NCBI GenBank assembly: GCA_046541875.1
Contig: JBKHCL010000145.1
Coordinates: 1 to 6,584 of the forward strand
Direction of reading: 5' to 3'
DNA from: CAZFPT01 sp046541875
GTDB lineage: Bacteria; Planctomycetota; Phycisphaerae; SM23-33
Length of the DNA: 6,584 bases
Positions within the stretch are counted from its first letter, which is position 1, and every line of letters starts with the position of its first letter. A program made the position numbers and the translations under genes. The notes under the pieces were generated by a model that did not search any database, was not told where the DNA came from, and was given only the letters and a program-made list of their open reading frames with translations. Below, piece after piece: positions 1-6,514 of this stretch.

Positions 1-2420
1 AAACCCTCACGCACGTCACCGTCGCCACCACGCGACCCGAGACCATGCTGGGCGATACGGCCATCGCGATGAACCCCAACGATCCGCGGGCGAAATATCT
101 CGTCGGAAAGACGGTTCGCCTGCCGATTGTCGGGCGGGAGATTCCCATCATCGCAGACGACCACGTCGTGCTGCCCGATCCCGACAGCGACGACGAGAAG
201 GCCCGCCATTCCACCGGGTTCCTCAAGGTGACCCCCGCCCACGATCCGAACGACTACCAGATCGGCGAGCGGAACCTCGATGCCATCGCCGCTGCCGTCG
301 CTCCCCACGATGCCGACGACCCCCGGCCGTTCGTGTTCGTCAACGTGATGGCCCCGGACGGAACCATCTCCGACCGTCACGGCTGGGAGGACGCTCGCGG
401 TTCCGACGCCGAAGAGTTCCTGGGCATGGACCGGTTCGAGGCCCGCGAGGCCATCGTCGAATGGTTCCGCCAGGAGCAGCTTCTCGGTGAGGTGCGGGAC
501 TACACCCACGAGGTCGGGCACAGCTACCGCAGCCACGTGCCCATCGAACCGTACCTCTCCGACCAGTGGTACGTCGCGGTCACCCGGCCGATCGAACGGT
601 TGACGGGGACCTTCGGCCATGGGACTGTTGGTGAGACGGACGTGCCGGCCAACTCGCTGGCCGGGCTGGCGCTGAAACCCCTCGTCGACGGCCGACTGAA
701 CTTCACGCCCGATCGTTACGGCCATACGTATCGGACGTGGCTGGAGAATCTGCGCGATTGGCCGATTTCCAGGCAACTGTGGTGGGGACACCGGATTCCC
801 GTCTGGTCGATGGATCTGGAACTGCCCGCCGAAGTCAAACGCACCGAGACGGATGGCGCCCCGGACGCCGCCGCCTGCGCCGCCCTCGATGCCGCCGCCG
901 GTGAGTCGTTCGACGAGGCGTTGGCCGGGCTTGGCCGATACCAGCTCCGCGTCGAAGAGCATCCCGACCGCCCCGGCTGGGTCCGCGCGTATGTCTGCAC
1001 CGGTCCGGACAGCGAGAAGCTCGAAGCCCGCATCGAGCAGATGGGCTTTCAGCAGGACCCCGACGTCCTGGACACGTGGTTCTCCTCGGCGCTGTGGCCG
1101 TTCAGTACGCTCGGCTGGCCGAAGGACACCCCGGCCCTGCGGAAATACTACCCCGGCAACGTGCTGTGCACCGCCCGCGAGATCATCACGCTGTGGGTCT
1201 CGCGAATGGTCATGATGGGCCAATACTGCCTGGGCGACATCCCGTTCTCCGATGTGTTCATTCACGCGATGATCCAGGACGGGCAAGGCCGAAAGATGTC
1301 CAAGAGCCTCGGGAACGGGATCGATCCGCTGGATATCTGCGATTCCCACGGGGCCGACGCCATGCGGTTCACGATGGCCTCGATGACCACCCAGACCCAG
1401 GACGTCCGCATGCCCGTCGAGGAGATCACGCTGCCGGACGGACGGACGGTGAACTCATCGCCGAAATTCGACATCGGGCGGAATTTCTGCAACAAGCTCT
1501 GGAACGCCTCGCGGTTCGCCCTGATGAATATTCAGGATCTGCCCGCCTGGTCGGAGGTTCGCCCGCACGAAGACCTCGCCGACCGGTGGATACTATCGAG
1601 GCTGAACGCGACGATCCGCGACATCACCGCCGCCCTGGAAGGGTTCCGGTACAACGAATTGGCCGACCGGCTGTACCACTTCGTGTGGGACGATTTCTGC
1701 GACTGGTACCTCGAAGCGTGCAAGCATCGCATTGCTGCCGACCAGGCTGCACCCAAGGCGGTGCTGGCCCACGTACTGGACAGGATACTGCGTCTGTTGC
1801 ATCCGGTGACGCCCTTCATCACCGAGCGCATCTGGCAGGCGCTGGGCGACGCGGCCCCGCGTCGAGGCCCGGAAGACCGCGCCGCTGCCCCCCTGCTGGT
1901 GCGTGCCGATTGGCCCGTCGCCGACAGCGCGAGCATTCACGAGGAGATCGATCAACAGTTCGCCCTCCTGCAGGAGATCATCCGCGAGATCCGCAACATC
2001 CGCACGCAGAACAACGTCGCGCCCTCCCGGAAGATCGACGTGATTCTGGAAACCGCCGATGTCGAGCAGGCCCAACTGTTGCGGGACAACACCGAGCTCA
2101 TGCGCAACCTCGCCGCCCTGGAGAACGTCACCGTCACCTACGACGCCGGCGAGTTGCCTTCCGGCTCGGCGGCCGGGACGCTCGGCGCGATCAAGCTGAT
2201 CGTGCTGGACGTCGTCGACCGCGAGGCCGAGCTGCAGCGCCTCACCAAGCAGAAGGAAACGCTCACCAGGGGCATCCGCGGAATCGAGGGCAAGCTGGGC
2301 AACGAGAACTTCGTCAACAAGGCGCCGGCCGACGTCGTGCAGCGCGAGCGCGAGCGACTTGAGCAACTCCTCCAGGAGCTCACCGGCGTAGAAGACGCCC
2401 TCTCGGCCCTCGGCGGGTAA
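1..2420 (+). CDS. valS: Valyl-tRNA synthetase, 3' portion (5' end outside window)
   Basis: This enzyme charges tRNA-Val with valine using ATP in the cytoplasm and hydrolyses mischarged Thr-tRNA. The reading frame is open from base 3, giving about 805 visible residues; the true start and the HIGH motif lie upstream. Visible in order: the editing (CP1) domain, with TTRPET at 27-44 and HSTGFLKVTPAHDPND at 207-254; the return to the catalytic core, with WWGHRIPVW at 780-806 and DTWFSSALWP at 1071-1100; the KMSKS loop at 1293-1307; an anticodon-binding helical domain including FVWDDFCDWYLE near 1680-1715; and a charged C-terminal coiled-coil arm from about 2211 to the TAA stop. This order is typical of ValRS rather than IleRS or LeuRS. 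About 88 residues separate WWGHRIPVW from DTWF, which from memory is some 50 more than in E. coli. No frameshift or missing catalytic element is seen in the visible part. Confidence 0.97.
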   Translation, partial: TLTHVTVATTRPETMLGDTAIAMNPNDPRAKYLVGKTVRLPIVGREIPIIADDHVVLPDPDSDDEKARHSTGFLKVTPAHDPNDYQIGERNLDAIAAAVAPHDADDPRPFVFVNVMAPDGTISDRHGWEDARGSDAEEFLGMDRFEAREAIVEWFRQEQLLGEVRDYTHEVGHSYRSHVPIEPYLSDQWYVAVTRPIERLTGTFGHGTVGETDVPANSLAGLALKPLVDGRLNFTPDRYGHTYRTWLENLRDWPISRQLWWGHRIPVWSMDLELPAEVKRTETDGAPDAAACAALDAAAGESFDEALAGLGRYQLRVEEHPDRPGWVRAYVCTGPDSEKLEARIEQMGFQQDPDVLDTWFSSALWPFSTLGWPKDTPALRKYYPGNVLCTAREIITLWVSRMVMMGQYCLGDIPFSDVFIHAMIQDGQGRKMSKSLGNGIDPLDICDSHGADAMRFTMASMTTQTQDVRMPVEEITLPDGRTVNSSPKFDIGRNFCNKLWNASRFALMNIQDLPAWSEVRPHEDLADRWILSRLNATIRDITAALEGFRYNELADRLYHFVWDDFCDWYLEACKHRIAADQAAPKAVLAHVLDRILRLLHPVTPFITERIWQALGDAAPRRGPEDRAAAPLLVRADWPVADSASIHEEIDQQFALLQEIIREIRNIRTQNNVAPSRKIDVILETADVEQAQLLRDNTELMRNLAALENVTVTYDAGELPSGSAAGTLGAIKLIVLDVVDREAELQRLTKQKETLTRGIRGIEGKLGNENFVNKAPADVVQRERERLEQLLQELTGVEDALSALGG

Positions 2421-2479
2421 TGGCCGGGACGGAAGATTCGCCCGCGACAGAGATTCCGGCGAACGGATTGCGGTCCCTG

Positions 2480-2513
2480 CCGTAGTAGAGGCATCGCTTT
2501 GCCGATAGTACGG
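2480..2513 (+). promoter_or_regulatory. Imperfect 34-base hairpin in the valS downstream gap
   Basis: Bases 2480-2493 pair with 2500-2513 around a six-base loop, TCGCTT. The pairing is CCGTA/TACGG, a G-G mismatch, TA/TA, tandem G-A and A-G mismatches, then GGCA/TGCC. That is 11 Watson-Crick pairs in a symmetric arrangement. Tandem G-A mismatches of this orientation are known to stabilise RNA helices as sheared pairs. There is no T-tract after the stem, so it is not a standard intrinsic terminator. It lies 60 bases after the valS stop and 50 before the next start codon, so it could be a transcript-end structure, a 5' leader element or a DNA operator. The structure is read directly from sequence; its function is unknown. 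Confidence 0.4.
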
Positions 2514-2519
2514 ACAGAC

Positions 2520-2540
2520 GCGCTTCCGGTACGGTTGCGC
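2520..2540 (+). repeat. 21-base imperfect palindrome upstream of the kinase-like gene
   Basis: GCGC at 2520-2523 matches GCGC at 2537-2540, and CCG at 2526-2528 pairs with CGG at 2532-2534. Opposed TT pairs separate the two stems and the three-base centre is GTA. It follows the 2480-2513 hairpin by six bases and ends 23 bases before the start codon of the downstream gene. The position would suit an operator or a 5' leader stem, but short GC-rich palindromes arise easily by chance in this base composition. Confidence 0.25.
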
Positions 2541-2552
2541 AATCACGCATCT

Positions 2553-2556
2553 GGAG
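2553..2556 (+). promoter_or_regulatory. Ribosome binding site of the kinase-like membrane protein gene
   Basis: GGAG lies seven bases before the ATG at 2564, which is good Shine-Dalgarno spacing. The same frame is closed upstream by TAG at 2486-2488. No better-supported start was found between that stop and 2564, so this site settles the start. Confidence 0.7.
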
Positions 2557-2563
2557 CACACGG

Positions 2564-5338
2564 ATGGGCTTGGATACATCGGTCGACATCAGCCGACGGG
2601 CGAAAGAACTTTTCGACAGCGCCGAACTCGTGCGCCCCATGCGCGTCGAGCGGTACGACCCCGGAGATGAGCTGACCTACGACGTCACCGGTGTGTTCCC
2701 AGCCAATGCAGCCCGCGTCACCGTCATCATCGACAAATTCGTCGGCGGCGGATTCGCCGGGCAGGTTTACCGTGTCACGGTCCGATCCATCGAGGCGGCT
2801 GACGGGCCCGTCGAAGGACTCACCGAAGGCAGCCAGTACGCGATGAAGATCCTCCGCCCGCCGTCGCGGTTTTCGCAGAAATTCCGTGACGCGGTCTACG
2901 CGGTGGGATTCCAGGCACCGTTCTCGCTGCAGGTGAACCCCTCCGCCGCCCGGGCCGGGGCCCTTTGGCAGAAGTTCATCCGCCGGGCTGCCGGCGAGGA
3001 GTTCAACGATGAACGCTCGGTGGTGGACATCTACGCGACGTTCATCGACGAGAATCTCGGCAGTTGCGGCGAGTTGAGCGAATGGGTCGAGGGTCGCACC
3101 TGGCGGTTCGAGGTAGACGATCGCCTCCAGGACCGTTTCCGCAGCATTCCCGGCCGGGAGGAGCTCTCGCCCGAATATCAGTCCAAGAAGCGGTTCATGG
3201 ACGACTTCGTCGCCCTGCTGCACCGCGTGGGCGCCCACGAGTTCGCCCGCCAGTACGAGTGGTGGACGTGCAAGTCGCAACCCAACGCCCTCAAACGCCG
3301 CGATACCGAGGACGACCCCCACAAGGGGCTCACGGCGGTTGATTTCCGGGCCGGGCTGGCGCTGCTGCCTTTCCTTCCGATGGCCCCGGGCGACGTGCCG
3401 CTGATCGTCAAAGGTCTTCTGCGCGGCTCGCTGGTGCAGTTCGACCGCGGCGACCTCAAAAAACTCCGGCAGTACATGCGCTCGCACCCCGAGACATTCA
3501 AGGACATGGACTCCGCCTTCGCCGAGCTCGTCCAGGCCGACGACGAATACCGCCAGTCCATGCCCGACATCACCCACAACCACGTGCACCTGCTCTACGA
3601 CGGGGACCTGTGGCGACAGATCGTGCATTCGCTGATCGACAGTTACGAGATCCGCAACCTTGCCGACGAAGAAGCCGCCGCCGAGATGCGCCGCTCGCCC
3701 CTCAAGGCGATCGGGTTCGGCCTGCTGGGCCTGGCCGCCCCGGTGGTGCGCCTGCTGGCGGTTGCATGGGCCATCGTCCTGGGCATTCACGCCGCCACCA
3801 CCGAAGCTTCTCTCGGCGATGTCTTCAGCGTCTGGACCATCCTCGGGCTGGTGCTGCTGGCGGTGGCTGTCCCTCGCCTGCTTCGATTGCTTCGGCTGAT
3901 CTGGGGCCGAACCGACCTGCGAACCCACTTCCGACGAATGTTCACCGAGGCGGGCTACTTCCTGCGCGCGCTGCGAGGGCGCAACGCCGAAACGCTCCTG
4001 GCGTGGTATCGCGCCGGACGCATTTCCGATTCGCGGGCGAGGCGGTTCGCCGACGCGCCCTGGCAGATGGCGTTTCACCTGCCCCTCTCGGTGCTGCCGA
4101 CCATTCTGCATCGTGGCCTGACCGACTGGACCTTCGCCAAAACGAAGCTCGCCTATGTGTTCGTGCGGCCGATTCGACTGTTCTTCATTGCCGATGCCCG
4201 CGAGGCCTGGCTGCGGGAGATGGTCGCCGACGGGCTCAAACGACACATGCTTACCGAGGAAGACGCCGAGCGGATTCTCTCCCGCATCAAGGAACCGTTC
4301 ATCCAGAAGTACCTCAAGAGCCTCGCCGTCCACGTCTGCACGCTGCCGGTCACCCAGGTGGTCAGCGTGATCGTAGCCCTGTGGTACAAGTACTACTTCG
4401 GCATCCCGTGGAGTGAGGCATGGGACGAGATGGTTGCGATTCTCGTTCTCTTCCAGGTGGTCCCCATTTCACCGGGCTCACTCACCCGCGGGCTGTACGT
4501 GGTGTACCTGGTCATCAAGGAGCGGAACTTCAAGGACTACAACATCGCGGTGTTCCTGGGGTTCTTCAAGTACGTCGGCTACCTCGCGTTCCCCATCCAG
4601 ATGGCGTATCGCTACCCGACGTTGGCGCGCTTCATGGCCGGTCATTGGGCCACCGGGGCGGTCCACGTGGTGCCCGTCTTCGGCGAGCACGGGGCGCTGG
4701 CGGAGCACGCGGTGTTCGACCTGTTCTACAACTACCCGCTGACCGTCCGCCGGCGCCTTCGGCTGAAGGCGGCGCTGAGGGAGGATCAGCCCGAGCGATG
4801 GCGCCACCTGCCGATGGTAATCGCCTGTGCCGGCGGCGCGTTGGTGCTCATCGACACGGTCTACTGGGCCCTGAGCTTCGATATGCCCACGATGAAATCG
4901 CTGTGGTACGTCATCGCCCTGCCGGCTCTTGCCGGAGGCATGGCCGCTGCTCATTGGGCACGCGGCGCGTCCACGCCCCGTCGTGTCCTGATGGGCCCGA
5001 TCGTGGGGGCCTGCGCGGGTGTGCTCTACGCGATCAGCAACACCGTGATCAATCACGTGATCGGTAACAGTAACGTGAGCACCTATGCCGAGGCGGCCGG
5101 TTGGCTGGGAATGACCGCACTGTGGGCGGTGTTTATCTTCTCTCTGGTGGGCGTGGTCGGGGCGTTCATCGCCGAGTCCCGCGAGCCGCAGATGCCATCG
5201 GACCGGCGGGAGGAAATCGAGCACTTCATCCAAACGATCGAGCAGGACGGCGGAATGTCCGACCGGCTAGAAGACCAGGCGCCAGATAAGCTGCGCGACG
5301 ATATTCGCGTAGATTCCCGCGACGAGATCATCGCATAG
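2564..5338 (+). CDS. Kinase-like domain fused to a polytopic membrane domain; function unknown
   Basis: I do not recognise this 924-residue protein as a named family. The N-terminal region of about 350 residues shows kinase-fold landmarks in order: a glycine-rich loop VGGGFAGQVYRVTV (60-73), an AMKIL strand with candidate ATP-binding Lys95, a hinge-like segment LSEWVEGRTW (171-180), a catalytic-loop-like KSQPNAL (237-243) and VDFRAG (259-264), where Asp260 would be the DFG-type metal ligand. The catalytic-loop aspartate is not evident, so activity is doubtful. There is no signal peptide. About nine hydrophobic segments follow, near 381-410, 424-446, 588-608, 622-650, 661-682, 750-770, 779-797, 808-833 and 844-869. 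A charged 140-residue linker (447-587) sits between the second and third. The acidic tail (870-924) is probably cytoplasmic, and its last 23 residues are encoded opposite pgpA. The kinase-like part is expected in the cytoplasm, attached to the inner membrane. A sensor, transporter-regulator or lipid-related role is possible but not shown. Confidence 0.85.
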   Translation: MGLDTSVDISRRAKELFDSAELVRPMRVERYDPGDELTYDVTGVFPANAARVTVIIDKFVGGGFAGQVYRVTVRSIEAADGPVEGLTEGSQYAMKILRPPSRFSQKFRDAVYAVGFQAPFSLQVNPSAARAGALWQKFIRRAAGEEFNDERSVVDIYATFIDENLGSCGELSEWVEGRTWRFEVDDRLQDRFRSIPGREELSPEYQSKKRFMDDFVALLHRVGAHEFARQYEWWTCKSQPNALKRRDTEDDPHKGLTAVDFRAGLALLPFLPMAPGDVPLIVKGLLRGSLVQFDRGDLKKLRQYMRSHPETFKDMDSAFAELVQADDEYRQSMPDITHNHVHLLYDGDLWRQIVHSLIDSYEIRNLADEEAAAEMRRSPLKAIGFGLLGLAAPVVRLLAVAWAIVLGIHAATTEASLGDVFSVWTILGLVLLAVAVPRLLRLLRLIWGRTDLRTHFRRMFTEAGYFLRALRGRNAETLLAWYRAGRISDSRARRFADAPWQMAFHLPLSVLPTILHRGLTDWTFAKTKLAYVFVRPIRLFFIADAREAWLREMVADGLKRHMLTEEDAERILSRIKEPFIQKYLKSLAVHVCTLPVTQVVSVIVALWYKYYFGIPWSEAWDEMVAILVLFQVVPISPGSLTRGLYVVYLVIKERNFKDYNIAVFLGFFKYVGYLAFPIQMAYRYPTLARFMAGHWATGAVHVVPVFGEHGALAEHAVFDLFYNYPLTVRRRLRLKAALREDQPERWRHLPMVIACAGGALVLIDTVYWALSFDMPTMKSLWYVIALPALAGGMAAAHWARGASTPRRVLMGPIVGACAGVLYAISNTVINHVIGNSNVSTYAEAAGWLGMTALWAVFIFSLVGVVGAFIAESREPQMPSDRREEIEHFIQTIEQDGGMSDRLEDQAPDKLRDDIRVDSRDEIIA

Positions 5339-5767
5339 CACGCCCCAGCCACGGGGGAGTTTTTCGATCTGTCGGGCGGGGGGCGGCTTGAGGATGTCGA
5401 AAAAGCGGAACGTCGCGAAGCCGATCGCCCCGGCCGGCAGAACGCCCTGCCACGCCGGCCAACCCGCCACCGCCGTCGGCAAAGCGACGTACGCCAGCGC
5501 CTGCCCGGCGAACTCGTCGATGGTGCACTGCCCCGGATCCTTTCGGCCGAAGGTCTTTTCGACGTACTGCCCCAGCGCCACGCAGACCACACTGGACGCC
5601 GCGACCACCGCCAGCAGGAACACCAGAACCGTGGCTGCATCTCCCCCGGCGGCCAGGGACACACCCACAAACGCGCACGCCACCGCCGCCGAGCCCCACG
5701 TGCCCGGAGCAACCGGCAGGTAGCCCGTCCCCAGCCCCGTCACCAGCCATGAGCGGATGGCGTTCAT
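5267..5767 (-). CDS. pgpA: Phosphatidylglycerophosphatase A
   Basis: This membrane enzyme dephosphorylates phosphatidylglycerol phosphate to phosphatidylglycerol, the step after PgsA. The 166-residue product is normal length for the PgpA family. It has GTGYLPVAPGTWGS (12-25), IDEFAGQ (83-89), RFFDILKPPP (121-130), and the C-terminal block with Asp146-Asp147 followed by LVAGIYAN. All four blocks match conserved PgpA regions, and the acidic residues are the expected metal and phosphate site. Hydrophobic stretches near 27-40, 46-66 and 90-120 fit a small integral membrane protein. The ATG at 5765-5767 is chosen because it overlaps the pgsA stop in ATGA, which suggests translational coupling; its own ribosome binding site is weak. 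The stop is at 5267-5269. The last 23 codons and the stop lie antisense to the convergent kinase-like gene, and this shared stretch includes the Asp pair. Confidence 0.95.
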   Translation of the reverse strand: MNAIRSWLVTGLGTGYLPVAPGTWGSAAVACAFVGVSLAAGGDAATVLVFLLAVVAASSVVCVALGQYVEKTFGRKDPGQCTIDEFAGQALAYVALPTAVAGWPAWQGVLPAGAIGFATFRFFDILKPPPARQIEKLPRGWGVLCDDLVAGIYANIVAQLIWRLVF

Positions 5768-6405
5768 CCCAGCGCCAGGACCTTTCTGGCCCGTCCGACG
5801 TAGAGCAGCCCGCTGAGCAGCGTGACGACCACCGTCAGCCACACCAGCGAAATTTTCAGCCACACCGCCCACAGGGGCGTCTGGACGTTGGCCAGTTGAT
5901 AGAGCACCACGCAGATGGTCACCGACTGGACGAACATCTTCGCCTTGCCCGCGCAGGTCGCCGGGAAGGACGCCCCCTGCGATTCGCTGTAGCCCCGTAT
6001 GGCCGACACCACGAACTCCCGCGCGAGGATCGTCACCACCATCCACGCCTGGACGGCCGAGTGCATCCCGCCGGTGACCCAGCCGGGCAGCGAGGCGTCG
6101 GTCAGCGACGAGCCGGGGGGGATGGCGAAATTGTTGCCCGCGAGCATCACGAACGCACCCACCACCAGCAGCTTGTCCACGAACGGGTCGGCGATCCGCC
6201 CGAAGGCGCTTTCCAGCTTGAACCGGCGAGCGACCCAGCCGTCGAGAACGTCGGTGATCGCGGCCAGCAGGTACACGACAAACGCGGCGTTCAGCAGCAC
6301 CTGTCCGTGAGACGAGTTCCCATTCCACAGTCCCAGGAGAACGAAAAACCCCGCCGCCAGACCGATTCGCCCGACGGTGAGCTGATTGGGCAACTTCCAG
6401 TTCAT
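5764..6405 (-). CDS. pgsA: CDP-diacylglycerol--glycerol-3-phosphate 3-phosphatidyltransferase
   Basis: The enzyme joins CDP-diacylglycerol and glycerol 3-phosphate to give phosphatidylglycerol phosphate and CMP, the committed step of anionic phospholipid synthesis at the inner membrane. The CDP-alcohol phosphotransferase signature is complete: Asp52, Asp55-Gly56, Ala59-Arg60, Gly69, Asp73 and catalytic-base Asp77. The LPNQLTVGRI opening (5-14), AREFVVSAIRG (128-138) and AGKAKMFVQ (152-160) are typical of PgsA rather than phosphatidylserine or cardiolipin synthases. Several hydrophobic segments are present, and a loop around 91-118 looks somewhat longer than in E. coli. At 213 residues it is slightly longer than the 180-200 typical of the family. 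I chose the ATG at 6403-6405 because the conserved start of the family follows at once. A GTG at 6439-6441 would add 12 residues but has no ribosome binding site. A weak GAG lies nine bases before the chosen start. The 3' end overlaps pgpA by four bases. Confidence 0.95.
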   Translation of the reverse strand: MNWKLPNQLTVGRIGLAAGFFVLLGLWNGNSSHGQVLLNAAFVVYLLAAITDVLDGWVARRFKLESAFGRIADPFVDKLLVVGAFVMLAGNNFAIPPGSSLTDASLPGWVTGGMHSAVQAWMVVTILAREFVVSAIRGYSESQGASFPATCAGKAKMFVQSVTICVVLYQLANVQTPLWAVWLKISLVWLTVVVTLLSGLLYVGRARKVLALG

Positions 6406-6426
6406 ATCAAGATACTCATATAAGAC

Positions 6427-6454
6427 GGCCCCACCCAACACGGGCGGGAGGGCC
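6427..6454 (-). promoter_or_regulatory. Possible leader hairpin of the pgsA-pgpA transcript
   Basis: Read on the - strand, GGCCCT (6454-6449) can pair with GGGGCC (6432-6427), with one U-G wobble. CCC (6448-6446) pairs with GGG (6436-6434) past one bulged U. This leaves a nine-base loop, so the stem has nine pairs. It ends 21 bases before the pgsA ATG, just after the promoter-like site, and an AT-rich stretch separates it from the start codon. It has no U-tract and does not resemble a terminator. It could be a stabilising 5' leader stem. If the upstream GTG start were used, part of it would be coding. Confidence 0.3.
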
Positions 6455-6455
6455 T

Positions 6456-6484
6456 ATTGACCCTGTTTTGAGTCTCCTTGTCAA
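6456..6484 (-). promoter_or_regulatory. Promoter-like site for pgsA-pgpA
   Basis: On the - strand a perfect -35 consensus TTGACA (6484-6479) is followed, after a 17-base spacer, by GTCAAT (6461-6456). That hexamer matches the -10 consensus at only its last three positions. Transcription would start near 6449, giving a leader of about 45 bases before the pgsA ATG. The location and spacing fit a sigma-70-type promoter, but the weak -10 keeps confidence low. TTGAC and GTCAA also form a short inverted repeat. Confidence 0.35.
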
Positions 6485-6514
6485 CCGTCCGTCGGCAACG
6501 TTGTTCCGTAGCAC

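Noticed and set aside
1076..2362. A 428-codon open frame on the + strand inside valS
   Set aside because: Its product is Arg/Ala/Gly-rich low-complexity sequence in another frame of valS, which has continuous, well-conserved motifs throughout.
2468..2512. Promoter for the kinase-like gene (TTGCGG at 2468 with GATAGT at 2504)
   Set aside because: The spacing of 30 bases is far from 17, and no other pair of hexamers with acceptable spacing was found in the gap.
2543..4333. A 596-codon open frame on the - strand opposite the kinase-like gene
   Set aside because: Its product is rich in His, Gln, Arg and Gly with no recognisable domain. The + strand frame has kinase motifs, clear membrane segments and a ribosome binding site. 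Long antisense frames are expected in GC-rich DNA.
4460..4570. Possible link of the membrane domain to the lysylphosphatidylglycerol synthase (MprF/UPF0104) family through the VPISPGSLTRGLYVVYLV segment
   Set aside because: Only a short Pro/Gly pattern is shared. Length, helix count and other conserved residues do not match, so it is too weak to name.
5339..5400. Intrinsic terminator between the convergent genes
   Set aside because: The genes overlap, so no intergenic space exists. No stem followed by a T-tract was seen on either strand near the shared ends.
5768..6328. A much longer upstream extension of the pgpA frame to 6328
   Set aside because: The extension lies in a different frame over pgsA and gives low-complexity Arg/Gly-rich sequence. 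PgpA proteins begin close to the GTGYLPVAPGTWGS block, which fits the ATG at 5765-5767.
5749..6423. A 224-codon + strand frame opposite pgsA
   Set aside because: Its product is His/Gln/Arg-rich with no domain, while the - strand carries the complete CDP-alcohol phosphotransferase signature.
6470..6479. AAGGAG on the - strand as a ribosome binding site
   Set aside because: No ATG, GTG or TTG follows at a suitable distance. The site lies in the promoter spacer, so it is probably chance.
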